DNA of 64,000 nt, from assembly GCA_009782475.1 (NCBI GenBank), contig WRIZ01000003.1, positions 58,945 to 122,944 of the forward strand, in the 5' to 3' direction. Below, one piece after another: positions 25,987-35,972 of the stretch (position 1 is the stretch's first letter; every line of letters starts with the position of its first letter). Below the pieces are notes generated by a model. The model did not search any database. It was not told where the DNA came from and saw only the letters and a program-made list of their open reading frames with translations. The position numbers were made by a program, and so were the translations under genes. The stretch comes from Oscillospiraceae bacterium (GTDB lineage Bacteria; Bacillota; Clostridia; Oscillospirales; UBA929).

Positions 25987-26546
25987 GCATTCTCTGTCAA
26001 AACGGTGCCATAGCCATCCGCAGGATGAAAGACTGCCCGGAGGATTATACCCTCCTGTCAAACTGGCTCACAAACCCCGCCGTATTGGAATATTACGAAG
26101 GGCGGGACAAGCCGGTCAGCCTTCAAGAAGCCATTGATAAATACCGTCCCCGGATACGCGGGGAGGAAGATGTAACCCCCTGCATCATCGAGTTGGAAGG
26201 GGAAGCCATCGGCTATCTCCAATACTATCTAACGGATATGGAAAATCTGCTTGCCGGCGGGTCAACGTATCAAAATCCGTACGGATTGGACTTATTTATC
26301 GGGGAGACTGAATATTGGAACAGGGGGATAGGAACGAAGATCATACAGCTGTTTATATCCTATCTGTTTGAAACAGAACACGCCGATATTGTAATCATCG
26401 ACCCGCAAACGCGGAACAAAAGAGCTATCAGATGCTATGAAAAATGCGGATTCCAGCCCATCACCGTTTTAGAGAAGAACGAATTGCACGAAGGCGAATA
26501 CCGGGATAATCTAGTCATGGCTATTACAAAGGAGACACTGACTTGA
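25983..26546 (+). CDS. GNAT acetyltransferase resembling AAC(6')-type enzymes
   Basis: GLDLFIGETEYWNRGIGTKIIQLFISYLF...IIDPQTRNKRAIRCYEKCGF. Confidence 0.8.
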   Translation: MSILCQNGAIAIRRMKDCPEDYTLLSNWLTNPAVLEYYEGRDKPVSLQEAIDKYRPRIRGEEDVTPCIIELEGEAIGYLQYYLTDMENLLAGGSTYQNPYGLDLFIGETEYWNRGIGTKIIQLFISYLFETEHADIVIIDPQTRNKRAIRCYEKCGFQPITVLEKNELHEGEYRDNLVMAITKETLT

Positions 26547-29500
26547 CCACGAAAACATTCTCCGAGATATTTCCGTCCTGTCTGCCCGCGGGTGACGGCC
26601 ACCCTAACGGGGCGTTTGACCCTGTCATCAAGTCGCTCTGTCCCAACCGGGAGGAGAACAGCCTGACGGTTGAGCTGGAAGGGGTTCCGCCGTCGCCGCA
26701 ATGGGCGGCAGACGCCGGACGGCGTATCCAAGAAACGATGGGGCTTAGCGAAGCGGCGGTGGTGTTTGCTACTCCCTCACCCGCCTCCGGCGGGAAGACC
26801 ACCTCCCCGCCTGCGGGCGGTACTCCTCCACAGGAGGAGAATAGGGTTGGAGGGCGTCCTAATTCCCCTCCGGGGAGGGGTGGACGCGGAGCGGACGGGG
26901 TGGTTTCCCCCCGCAGGGGTACCCGTGGAGCGGACGGGGTGGTTTCTCCCCGCAGGGGTACCCGCGGAGCGGACGGGGTGGTTTTCGGCAAACCCTCCCG
27001 CTTGAAACCCACCGATATAGACGTCCTGCCGCAGGAGAAGGCCAAAGCCTGCGTTCGCGGGCGTGTTTTCGCGCTTGGGGAGACGCGTGAGCGGCGCGCG
27101 CGCATTGGAAACCGTTGGTGCGAGGCGGTGACGGTTGAGTTTTTCGTCACCGACGGCACAGGTTCGGTCTGTGTGCGGTGCGTTTTTGAAAAGGGCAAGA
27201 TTCCGCCGGGGCTGGAGAAAACCCTCAAAGACATTTATAAGGGCAAAGGGCATGTCACCGTTACCGGGGAAACGGCGTCTTACACCGTCATGGAGAAGGA
27301 GGAGTGGTTCTTGGCGGCGTCCTGCGTTGAGAAAGCGGACACCCCGCTCCGGCAGGACAACGCGGGGCAAAAACGGGTCGAGCTGCATTTACATACACAA
27401 ATGAGCGACAAAGACGCCGTGACCAATGTTTCCGAAGCCATCGAAACCGCGGCGCGCTGGGGTCACCCGGCCGTCGCCGTTACCGACCACGGAGTCTGCC
27501 ACGCTTTTCCCGAAGCGATGGCCGCCGGAAAAAAGCACGGGATCAAGGTGCTTTACGGCTGCGAGGGCTATCTTTCCCCGCCGGAAGGACGGAAACGGGC
27601 GTATCATATCATCCTGATCGCCCGCAATCAAACCGGGCTGAAAAATCTTTACCGTCTGATTTCGATTGCCCATATCGAACATTTTAAGTCCCGCCCCCGC
27701 CTGCCGAAAGACGTGATCGAGCAATACCGCGAAGGGCTGATCATCGGCGCGGCGTGTGAGCGCGGGGAGGTTTTCACCGCCGTCAAGGATAACCTTCCTT
27801 GGGAAGAAACGCTGCGCATTGCCTCTTTTTATGACTTTTTGGAGATACAGCCCCTCTGCAACAACCGCTTCCTGATCGGCGACGGTGTGGCTCGGGACGA
27901 GGAACATCTGCGCGACTGGAACCGCGCCGTCGTGCGGCTGGGCAAGGAGCTGGATAAGCCGGTCTGCGCCACCGGGGACGTTCATTTTCTCGACCCGGAG
28001 GATGAGGTTTACCGCGACATCCTGCTTGCCAACATGAACATGTCTGGGCGCGACCCCCTCCCGCTCTATTTCAAAACAACCGATGAAATGCTGGAGGAAT
28101 TTTCCTATCTCGGTGAAAAAGGTGCTTTGGAGGTCGTCGTCACCGGGCCGCAAACCGTCGCCGGATGGGCGGAGGACATCCGCCCGGTTCCAAAGGGTGA
28201 GTTTTTCCCCAAGCTGGCGGGCAGCGCGGATGAACTGCGCGGTTCGGTCTATGAACGCGCCCACAGCCTATACGGAGACGATCTTCCGCCGCTGATCCAG
28301 CAACAGCTGGAAAAAGAGCTTGGCTCCATCATCGGCAAGGGTTATGACACCGTTTACACCGTTTCGCAGAAGCTGGTGCGCCGGAGCATGGAAAACGGGT
28401 ATTTGGTCGGTTCGCGCGGCTCGATCGGTTCGAGCATCGTGGCTTTTTTCGCGGGCATCACCGAAGTCAACGCCCTCCCGCCCCACTACCGCTGCGGGGT
28501 GTGTAAGTACAGTGAGTTTATGCCGCCGGAGGGAGCGTCCTGCGGCGTTGACTTGCCGGACAAAAACTGCCCCGAATGCGGCGCGGCAATGGATAAAGAC
28601 GGGTTTGACATCCCCTTTGCCACCTTTTTCGGGTTTGACGCCGACAAAACCCCCGATATAGACCTCAACTTTTCGAGCGACTACCACGAGCGCGCCGGGG
28701 CACATGTTACCGAACTGTTCGGCGCGGACAACGTTTACCGTTCGGGGACGATCTCGACGATCGGCGGCAAAAACGCGGTCGGGTACACATTAAAATACTT
28801 GGAAGCCGCCGGAAAAACCGTCACCGACGCCGAACTCAAGCGGCTGGCCAAAGGCTGCGAAGGGGTCAAACTCACCACAGGGCAGCATCCGGGCGGGATG
28901 ATCATCGTCCCGGAAGGCAAAGAGATTGCCGATTTCTGCCCCATCCACCGGGCGGCCAACAAAGCCGACGGCAAGATATGCACCCATTTCGATTACCATG
29001 CCATCGAGGAAAATCTCTTAAAGCTCGACATCCTCGGGCATGACTGCCCGACCTTCCTCCGCCGTTTTGAAGAGCTGACCGGGGAAGCGAATGTGCCGCT
29101 GAATGACCCCGACGCCATGAGCTTGTTTTCCTCCACCAAAGCACTGGGGTTTGAAAACGACGACCTCATCGGCCCGATCGGCACGGCGGGCATCCCTGAA
29201 TACGGCACCCGTTTTGTGCGGGGGATGCTGCAAAAAACGCAGCCCTCCACCTTTGACGAACTGATCCGCATCTCCGGCTTATCCCACGGAACCGACGTTT
29301 GGCGCGGCAACGCCGAAACGCTGATTGACAGCGGCAAGGCTACGTTGAGCGAGGTCATCTGCGCCCGCGACGACATAACGCTGTATCTCGTTTCCAAGGG
29401 ATTGCCCGATAAAATGAGCTTTACCCTTTCCGAAAACGTTCGGAAAGGAAGGGGGCTGAAACCCGAATGGGAGGGCGAACTGCGCGCCGCCGGCGTGCCG

Positions 29501-30076
29501 GACTGGTATATCAATTCGTGCAAGATGATCAAATACCTCTTCCCCAAAGCCCACGCCGTCGCGTATGCCATGATGAGCGCGCGCGTCGCCTGGTTTAAGG
29601 CGCACAAGCCGGAAGCCTTTTACGCCGTGTATTTCACCTTGAAAATAGACAGTTTCCCGTATGACATATGTTCCAAAGACACACACGCCATCAAGCTCGC
29701 CATCAAGAAAACCGGGCAGGACAAAGCCGCGTCAAAGACCGATCAGGACAAAGCGGTCGTGATGGAAGTCGTGTATGAAATGCTGCGGAGGGGCATATCC
29801 TTTGAACCGATGGACGTCCATACCGCCGAACCAAAGCAGTTTATCCCGGCGGGGCCGGGGCGGATCGCCGTGCCGCTGATGGCGGTGCCGGGGCTGGGAG
29901 AAGCGGCGGCCGACAGCATCGCCGAAGCCCGGAAGAAAGGCTCTTTCCTCGCCGAGGACAACATTTTAACACGCTGCCGCTCGGTGACCAAGGCGCATAT
30001 CGAGGGGCTGCGCAACGCCGGAGCGTTGGGCGGGATGCCGGAGACGGCACAGACGACGTTATTCTCCATATCGTAG
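26543..30076 (+). CDS. polC: DNA polymerase III alpha subunit, PolC type, apparently lacking the exonuclease domain
   Basis: OB domain, PHP (ELHLHTQMSDKDAVTNV), PDIDLNFS catalytic motif, TTGQHPGGMIIVP, C-terminal QTTLF clamp motif; no DVETTG motif. Confidence 0.93.
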   Translation: MTTKTFSEIFPSCLPAGDGHPNGAFDPVIKSLCPNREENSLTVELEGVPPSPQWAADAGRRIQETMGLSEAAVVFATPSPASGGKTTSPPAGGTPPQEENRVGGRPNSPPGRGGRGADGVVSPRRGTRGADGVVSPRRGTRGADGVVFGKPSRLKPTDIDVLPQEKAKACVRGRVFALGETRERRARIGNRWCEAVTVEFFVTDGTGSVCVRCVFEKGKIPPGLEKTLKDIYKGKGHVTVTGETASYTVMEKEEWFLAASCVEKADTPLRQDNAGQKRVELHLHTQMSDKDAVTNVSEAIETAARWGHPAVAVTDHGVCHAFPEAMAAGKKHGIKVLYGCEGYLSPPEGRKRAYHIILIARNQTGLKNLYRLISIAHIEHFKSRPRLPKDVIEQYREGLIIGAACERGEVFTAVKDNLPWEETLRIASFYDFLEIQPLCNNRFLIGDGVARDEEHLRDWNRAVVRLGKELDKPVCATGDVHFLDPEDEVYRDILLANMNMSGRDPLPLYFKTTDEMLEEFSYLGEKGALEVVVTGPQTVAGWAEDIRPVPKGEFFPKLAGSADELRGSVYERAHSLYGDDLPPLIQQQLEKELGSIIGKGYDTVYTVSQKLVRRSMENGYLVGSRGSIGSSIVAFFAGITEVNALPPHYRCGVCKYSEFMPPEGASCGVDLPDKNCPECGAAMDKDGFDIPFATFFGFDADKTPDIDLNFSSDYHERAGAHVTELFGADNVYRSGTISTIGGKNAVGYTLKYLEAAGKTVTDAELKRLAKGCEGVKLTTGQHPGGMIIVPEGKEIADFCPIHRAANKADGKICTHFDYHAIEENLLKLDILGHDCPTFLRRFEELTGEANVPLNDPDAMSLFSSTKALGFENDDLIGPIGTAGIPEYGTRFVRGMLQKTQPSTFDELIRISGLSHGTDVWRGNAETLIDSGKATLSEVICARDDITLYLVSKGLPDKMSFTLSENVRKGRGLKPEWEGELRAAGVPDWYINSCKMIKYLFPKAHAVAYAMMSARVAWFKAHKPEAFYAVYFTLKIDSFPYDICSKDTHAIKLAIKKTGQDKAASKTDQDKAVVMEVVYEMLRRGISFEPMDVHTAEPKQFIPAGPGRIAVPLMAVPGLGEAAADSIAEARKKGSFLAEDNILTRCRSVTKAHIEGLRNAGALGGMPETAQTTLFSIS
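26770..26985 (+). repeat. GC-rich repeat insertion in the polC N-terminus including a 39-bp tandem repeat
   Basis: GCGGAGCGGACGGGGTGGTTT-type units at 26886, 26925 and 26964; encodes RGADGVVSPRRGT repeats. Confidence 0.88.
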
Positions 30077-30152
30077 ACAATTTCATCGTCTTGTGGGTGG
30101 TTTTCGCCCTCTCCGCGGGGGAGAATAGCCTTTGAAAGGATGTGGCTCCCCC

Positions 30153-31379
30153 ATGGATAAGAAAACCATCGGAAACTTTTTAGCCGCCCTGCGGAAAACC
30201 CACGGCTTGACACAGCAGGAGGTCGCCGACAAGCTCAATGTCTCCAACAAAACCGTCAGCAAATGGGAACGGGACGAATCCGCCCCCGACCTCGGGCTGA
30301 TTCCTGTCATCGCTGAAATATACGGCGTTACCTGCGACGAGATCCTGCTCGGGGAGCGGCGGGCAGACGGCGAATGGCCGCAGGGCAAATCCGCAAAGAT
30401 CGGGAAACAGACAAGGCGGCTGGCCGCGAACACGGCCGTCTCCTTCCGCAATATGGCTCTGCTCGCCGTGCTGATCGCGGTGGTGGGGTATATCGTGCTG
30501 CTCTCCGTTTCATACGCGTTTGTCATGCCCGGATTGGGGTTTGGGCTGTGCATGGCCTTCCTGGCCGCCGGGGCGGCCGTCTTAGTGATGCAGCTTTACA
30601 ATACCCTCCGCCGTTTGGACACAGGCGATGACGGGGAATTGGACACAGCCGTCCTCGATAAGGCGCGGGCGGGGATATGGGGGATTGTTTTCGGTACGGT
30701 GATGGTCTTGATTTTCATTGTGTTGATCGCCCTTCCGCTTTCCGTCGGCTCTAAGACATACCTGGATACTTTTGAATTGCAAATGGGCTGGGATCATATA
30801 GATTTTCAAGTCATTCCGTGGAACCAATACCTATCCTTTTTCCCGCCGATGATGCTGGTTTGCTTTGCGCTCGCTTTGCCTGTTTATCTCCTCCTGCGCC
30901 GGAAATTAAGGGGTTTATGGCTGTTCAGCCCTGTTGAGAATGGATTGAAGATGAGTTTTTATCAAGCAATTCTAATCGGCTGTTCTGTTATATTCCCCTA
31001 TCAGAAAAAGAGTTTTATCGGGGATTATGCCGTCACCCTTTTTTTCGTAAGCCTTACCCTTGCCGCCGCCGTCTCTGTTCTATATGCCGTAAAAACCAAA
31101 GGCTGCCGCGCTTTGCTGCTGGCGATGGGCGGGCGTAATCTGCTGCTTGTGTTCGCGGTTTCGGGGTTGGTTGAGTTTATCAGCAGAATAAGATTGTTTG
31201 GCTCCCTGTATCTCGGGCATAGGAATGATATGAATGATACGATATGGAGATATGCTCAATATGGCTATCACGAGTTTCGTTACATTCCGGTCTTCACCGC
31301 AGCTGTTTTGTTCGGCTACGCGGCGGTGAAACGAAAATATATCAAAAAGATGGAACTAAAGGAAAATGCTAACGTCTAA
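30153..31379 (+). CDS. XRE regulator fused to multi-TM domain
   Basis: N-terminal HTH (LTQQEVADKLNVSNKTVSKWERDESAPD) then several TM segments. Confidence 0.88.
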   Translation: MDKKTIGNFLAALRKTHGLTQQEVADKLNVSNKTVSKWERDESAPDLGLIPVIAEIYGVTCDEILLGERRADGEWPQGKSAKIGKQTRRLAANTAVSFRNMALLAVLIAVVGYIVLLSVSYAFVMPGLGFGLCMAFLAAGAAVLVMQLYNTLRRLDTGDDGELDTAVLDKARAGIWGIVFGTVMVLIFIVLIALPLSVGSKTYLDTFELQMGWDHIDFQVIPWNQYLSFFPPMMLVCFALALPVYLLLRRKLRGLWLFSPVENGLKMSFYQAILIGCSVIFPYQKKSFIGDYAVTLFFVSLTLAAAVSVLYAVKTKGCRALLLAMGGRNLLLVFAVSGLVEFISRIRLFGSLYLGHRNDMNDTIWRYAQYGYHEFRYIPVFTAAVLFGYAAVKRKYIKKMELKENANV

Positions 31380-31533
31380 AGAAAAGACAGGCAGTCTGCT
31401 CATGCGTAAAAGCGATTTTTTTGTAAGAAATTGTTAAGAAAATGTTTACAAATTGCTGTTGCCCTGACCATAAAAAACCTGTATACTAAAATTTATGTAA
31501 ACCTTGTTCCGCCATTAGAGAAGGGAGAAACCT

Positions 31534-33858
31534 ATGGAGAGCACAACTTTTACAACACCGCAGGAAATCGCGAACAGGCCGCAAGGCTCCGAACCCCCTC
31601 GGGTTCCGGGATCGCCGCAAGGAATGCCGCAAAGGCGGAACCGCCCGGGGCAGAAAAAGAAGATCGTTAAAAGGGTTGTTTTCTTAACGATCGGTCTGGC
31701 CATCGCGGCCGGGATGGTATGGCTTACATATTATGTCTTTTTCGCGCCCGAGAAGATGTATGACCATAAAGAGAAAATAGAAGTGTGGGACGGAACCGAC
31801 CCCGACAAGCCCACCTTTATCAAACGCAGCATCAACGGATACGGTTACCTTGAGCCGGAACAGCGGAAAGACATTATGATCCACAGCGAAGGCTCGGTTC
31901 TGATGAGCAATGTTTGGCAGGGAGCCCAGGTCTTTGAAGGCGACGTCCTTGTTGTGCTGGATTCCACCTCGATCGACAGGGCGGTCGCCGACCTTTACAA
32001 GCTGATCGAAACAGCCGGGAACGACATTGCCGGCATCGAAGGCGAGATCGGCAAGGTTCAAACCCGCATCGGCAAAGCCTATGACGATTACCGCAAGGCC
32101 AACGGCGAACTGATCGCCAAACAGGAGGCGACGCGCCTGTACGCGCCGTTTTCCGGGCGTTTTGTGCAAAACCGGGGCATGGACGCCCCGCCGCTCAGCC
32201 CCGGCACCTTGATCGATGAACGCGACACCTTCGGAGTCCTGATCGACGATTCGCAGATGGTTTTGACCCTTTTGTTCTCCTACGGATACGAGAACGACAT
32301 CTATATCGGTCAAAAGTGCGAGGTTTCCATCCCCGGCGCCATGTCGGTCGTTCCGGGGGCTGTGACAAACATCGAAAAGGTGCGCAGCATCGGGGATGAC
32401 GGCACGGTATCCTTTGAGGTCGAGATCACGGTGACCAATCCGGGCGCGCTGAAGGCCGGCGAGCCGGCAACGGCCTCGATGACGACCGCAAGCGGCGAAG
32501 TGATCCTGCCGGTGGCAAGAGGCAATTTGGAGAACGTCCGCGAAGCCGAACTCTTTGTGAAATCCTACGGAAGGCTGAAACAAACCAATCTCCGCAACAA
32601 CTACTCGTATTACGAAGGCGACCTTCTGCTCGAGCTTGACTTCGTGCCGACGCCGGAAGAAGCGCAGCTGGAAGAGAATTTCAGAAGCGTCATTTCGGGC
32701 TATGAAGCTGAAATCGCGGCGTATGAAGACGCGATCGAAGCCAAAGGCGACCTGATCAATTCGTATTTTGAAGCCATTGAGCAGGAACAGGAGAAGATGG
32801 ATGATTTAACCATCCGCGCTCCCATTTCCGGCGTCATCACAAGCTGGGAAGCCATCTATCCGGGCATGTCCCTCAGCAATCCGGTCAATGTCACCATCGC
32901 GCAGATGGAAACCCTGACCATGCGCGGCACCATCTACCAAAGCGACATCCAAAAGGTGGAAGTCGGGATGGCGGTCGATGTGGAAGCCTATGTTTGGGGG
33001 GAGATCACCTCGATACAGGGAACCTTGGTCAGCATTGACAAAAACTCCAACCCCACCGAAGCGGGCGGGTATTTCCCCGTTGTCATCGCGGTGGACAACT
33101 CGATGGGGCAGCTGATGGAAGGGACGCAAGGCCAGTTTTCCATCACCCTTGAAATGTCTGAAAACCCCATCGTCGTCCCCATTCAGGCGGTGCAGCGGCA
33201 CGCGGGCGGCAGCTATGTTTTCGTTAGTCCTCCCGACGGAAAGCCTCCGGCCGGGGCGGTTGAGCTGCCCGACTGGGTGTACATACCGTCCGGTTACTAT
33301 GCCGTGCGGGTGACCTTAGGCCTGAACACCCCGCGGTATATCGAGATCACCGAAGGGTTGAGCGTTGACTGGCGGGGCTGGGACGTCTTTACCAAACGCC
33401 ACAACGCCGAACAGGACGATACGCCTGATTTCTCCGAGTGGTATGAAAAAGGATATGAACAGGGCAAGGAAGACCAAAAGAACGCCTCCCCCGAACCGGA
33501 AGAGCCCTCCGATTACTTCGGCGACCCGTATGAACCCGGTTTCCCCGATCCATGGGATCCCGGTATCGTTGATCCGTGGGAGCCGGGCAAAGAAGACCCG
33601 TGGAACCCTGAGCCGTGGGAACCGGGACGGCCGGACGGCGGTTTGGAATGGCCTGTTGACGATTGGGGTACTGACGGCGGAGACGACGGCGGGGATGACG
33701 GCGGGGATGACGGGTTTGATGCGGACAGCGGTATCACATGGGACGACCCGCCCGCCCAAGATGACGGCATTGTCATTGACAAAGATATAATCTACGGCGA
33801 CGACAAGGTCATAGACGGCGGCGTCATCAGCAGGCCGATGCCCATGCCGGGCAGGTGA
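31534..33858 (+). CDS. membrane-fusion/periplasmic-adaptor protein (MacA/HlyD-like) with D/P/W/G-rich C-terminus
   Basis: TM anchor, biotinyl-lipoyl-like segments, beta-barrel region; first gene of MFP-ATPase-permease operon. Confidence 0.82.
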   Translation: MESTTFTTPQEIANRPQGSEPPRVPGSPQGMPQRRNRPGQKKKIVKRVVFLTIGLAIAAGMVWLTYYVFFAPEKMYDHKEKIEVWDGTDPDKPTFIKRSINGYGYLEPEQRKDIMIHSEGSVLMSNVWQGAQVFEGDVLVVLDSTSIDRAVADLYKLIETAGNDIAGIEGEIGKVQTRIGKAYDDYRKANGELIAKQEATRLYAPFSGRFVQNRGMDAPPLSPGTLIDERDTFGVLIDDSQMVLTLLFSYGYENDIYIGQKCEVSIPGAMSVVPGAVTNIEKVRSIGDDGTVSFEVEITVTNPGALKAGEPATASMTTASGEVILPVARGNLENVREAELFVKSYGRLKQTNLRNNYSYYEGDLLLELDFVPTPEEAQLEENFRSVISGYEAEIAAYEDAIEAKGDLINSYFEAIEQEQEKMDDLTIRAPISGVITSWEAIYPGMSLSNPVNVTIAQMETLTMRGTIYQSDIQKVEVGMAVDVEAYVWGEITSIQGTLVSIDKNSNPTEAGGYFPVVIAVDNSMGQLMEGTQGQFSITLEMSENPIVVPIQAVQRHAGGSYVFVSPPDGKPPAGAVELPDWVYIPSGYYAVRVTLGLNTPRYIEITEGLSVDWRGWDVFTKRHNAEQDDTPDFSEWYEKGYEQGKEDQKNASPEPEEPSDYFGDPYEPGFPDPWDPGIVDPWEPGKEDPWNPEPWEPGRPDGGLEWPVDDWGTDGGDDGGDDGGDDGFDADSGITWDDPPAQDDGIVIDKDIIYGDDKVIDGGVISRPMPMPGR

Positions 33859-34637
33859 GCGGGATGGTCTATACAGGCGGCGCGCTGATCGAGATTTTCA
33901 ATGTTTATAAAATATACAACGAAGGGCATGAGAGCGAGGTGCGCGCCCTCGACGGGGTTTCGCTGTCGGTGTCGCAGGGCGAGTATATCGCCATCATCGG
34001 CGCGTCCGGCTCGGGGAAATCCACCCTGATGAACATTTTGGGCTGCCTCGACATCCCCACCTATGGGGAATACATCCTCAACGGAGAGAATGTCTGCCAC
34101 CTCTATGACTTTGAACTGGCGCGCGTCCGCAACAAACAGATCGGCTTTATCTTTCAGGGATTCAACCTTCTGAGCGGGCTGACGGCCATCGAGAATGTGG
34201 AGCTTCCGCTCATCTATCAAGGCGTCCACGGTGCCAAACGCCATCAAATGGCGATGGACGCGCTCGACCGTGTGGGGTTGTTTGACCGCATGGATCACAA
34301 GCCCGGGCAGATGTCGGGCGGGCAGCAGCAGCGCGTTGCCATCGCGCGCGCTTTGGCAACCAACCCGAACATCATTTTGGCCGACGAGCCGACCGGCAAC
34401 CTTGATTCCCGCACCGGGGAACATGTCATCCAAATCCTCGACCAGCTCAACAACCAGGGAACCACCATCGTGCTGATCACGCACGACCCGTCTGTCGCGC
34501 AGATGGCTAAGCGCAGGGTGCGGATCAAAGACGGGCGGATCGTGGAGGATACGGGACTGATTGGGGAACCCTCCCCAAAGGATGCCCTCCTCCCCGAGGA
34601 GGGTGCCGCCGAAGGCGGCGGGAGGAGTGACCTATGA
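33855..34637 (+). CDS. ABC transporter ATP-binding protein (MacB/LolD-like)
   Basis: GASGSGKSTLMN, MSGGQQQRVAIARAL, ILADEPTGNLDS. Confidence 0.96.
   Translation: MSGMVYTGGALIEIFNVYKIYNEGHESEVRALDGVSLSVSQGEYIAIIGASGSGKSTLMNILGCLDIPTYGEYILNGENVCHLYDFELARVRNKQIGFIFQGFNLLSGLTAIENVELPLIYQGVHGAKRHQMAMDALDRVGLFDRMDHKPGQMSGGQQQRVAIARALATNPNIILADEPTGNLDSRTGEHVIQILDQLNNQGTTIVLITHDPSVAQMAKRRVRIKDGRIVEDTGLIGEPSPKDALLPEEGAAEGGGRSDL
34567..34633 (+). repeat. palindromic repeat element encoding the last ~20 aa of the ATPase
   Basis: CCTCCTCCCCGAGGAGG and GCCGCCgaaGGCGGC hairpins; near identical to 47592-47643. Confidence 0.78.
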
Positions 34638-35923
34638 AATTATGGCAGTCGATCCGCATGGCGTTTCAAACGCTGCTGTCGAAGAAGGGGCGCACCTTCC
34701 TCACCATGCTGGGCACCACCATCGGCGTCACGGCGGTCATCGCGCTGGTCAGCGTCACCAAGGCGCAGAACGAGGCGAATAAAGACCTTTGGCGCAAGAT
34801 GAGCGAAAACATGGTGTTTGTGAGTTTTTACAGCTACGAATGGAAAGCGGGAGCCACCCCCAACGCGGTGATCGCGCGCGATCTCAGGGATTATATCAAC
34901 AACGACCTGACCGAGCTGGCCGTGGGCATCACCACCAACCAGCAGGAATGGGGGTCGTCTGTGCGCTGGAAGGATATGATCGTCCAGGCGCGCGCCCTCT
35001 TTTACGGCAGCGAGCAGTTTTCCGACGTCAACCGATACGAGATCAAATACGGGCGCGACATCTCGGTCGTGGACATTGAGCGAACAAACCCCGTCGCCGT
35101 TCTCGGGTCTCTGATGTGCGATAAAATCTTCTCCTTCCAAGACCCCATCGGGGAAACCATCTATATCAATGAGGTGCCGTTTACCATCGTCGGCGTCTAT
35201 CATCAGCGCGATAAAGACAAACCCGAATGGTATACCGAAGAACAGTGGTACGACTACTCTGAGGACAACCTCATCGTCCTCCCCTACACGGCTTCCCGCC
35301 TGATCAACCCCAATGTCATTATTCAGGATTATAAGATCAAAGTGGAGGAACCCGACGCCGCCCTCGAACTGGTCTCCCTGCTGAATGATTTCTTCTCCAC
35401 CGTGATCACCCGGATCGAATGGGACAAGATCGACTGGGAAGCGGGCATTTACCCCGACTGGGACAGCGAGACAGGCTATTACAACGCTTGGACTAATTTC
35501 CAGTGGTTTGAGGAAATGGACGAAGCCGAGGCGGCGCAGACGCGGTTTCTCACCCTGATTGCCGCCATCTCCCTCTTTGTCGGCGGTATCGGCATCATGA
35601 ACATCATGCTGGTGACGGTGACTGAGCGCACCCGTGAGATCGGCGTGCGCAAAGCCATCGGCGCGCCGCGCCGCACCATTGTTACGCAATTCTTGATCGA
35701 GGCGTCGGTGTTGTCGGGCGCGGGAGGTTTGCTCGGCGTCATTTTGGGCTTCACCGTCACGCTGTATTGGGGCAAACTGCAATACGACTTGATTGCCCAA
35801 CCCGATCTGCCGATCACCTTCATCGCGTTTGCCGGGTCGCTGGCCATGGGGATCATCTTCGGCATTTACCCGGCCATCAAAGCCGCGTCATTGCAGCCTG
35901 TCGACGCTTTACGCACCGAATAG
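34634..35923 (+). CDS. ABC transporter permease (MacB/FtsX type)
   Basis: N-terminal TM plus MacB_PCD region; three C-terminal TMs with TERTREIGVRKAIGA. Confidence 0.94.
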   Translation: MKLWQSIRMAFQTLLSKKGRTFLTMLGTTIGVTAVIALVSVTKAQNEANKDLWRKMSENMVFVSFYSYEWKAGATPNAVIARDLRDYINNDLTELAVGITTNQQEWGSSVRWKDMIVQARALFYGSEQFSDVNRYEIKYGRDISVVDIERTNPVAVLGSLMCDKIFSFQDPIGETIYINEVPFTIVGVYHQRDKDKPEWYTEEQWYDYSEDNLIVLPYTASRLINPNVIIQDYKIKVEEPDAALELVSLLNDFFSTVITRIEWDKIDWEAGIYPDWDSETGYYNAWTNFQWFEEMDEAEAAQTRFLTLIAAISLFVGGIGIMNIMLVTVTERTREIGVRKAIGAPRRTIVTQFLIEASVLSGAGGLLGVILGFTVTLYWGKLQYDLIAQPDLPITFIAFAGSLAMGIIFGIYPAIKAASLQPVDALRTE

Positions 35924-35972
35924 AGGAGGGTTTCCACTGACGCAGATTGAATCAAATAGGAGGATTTCACAT

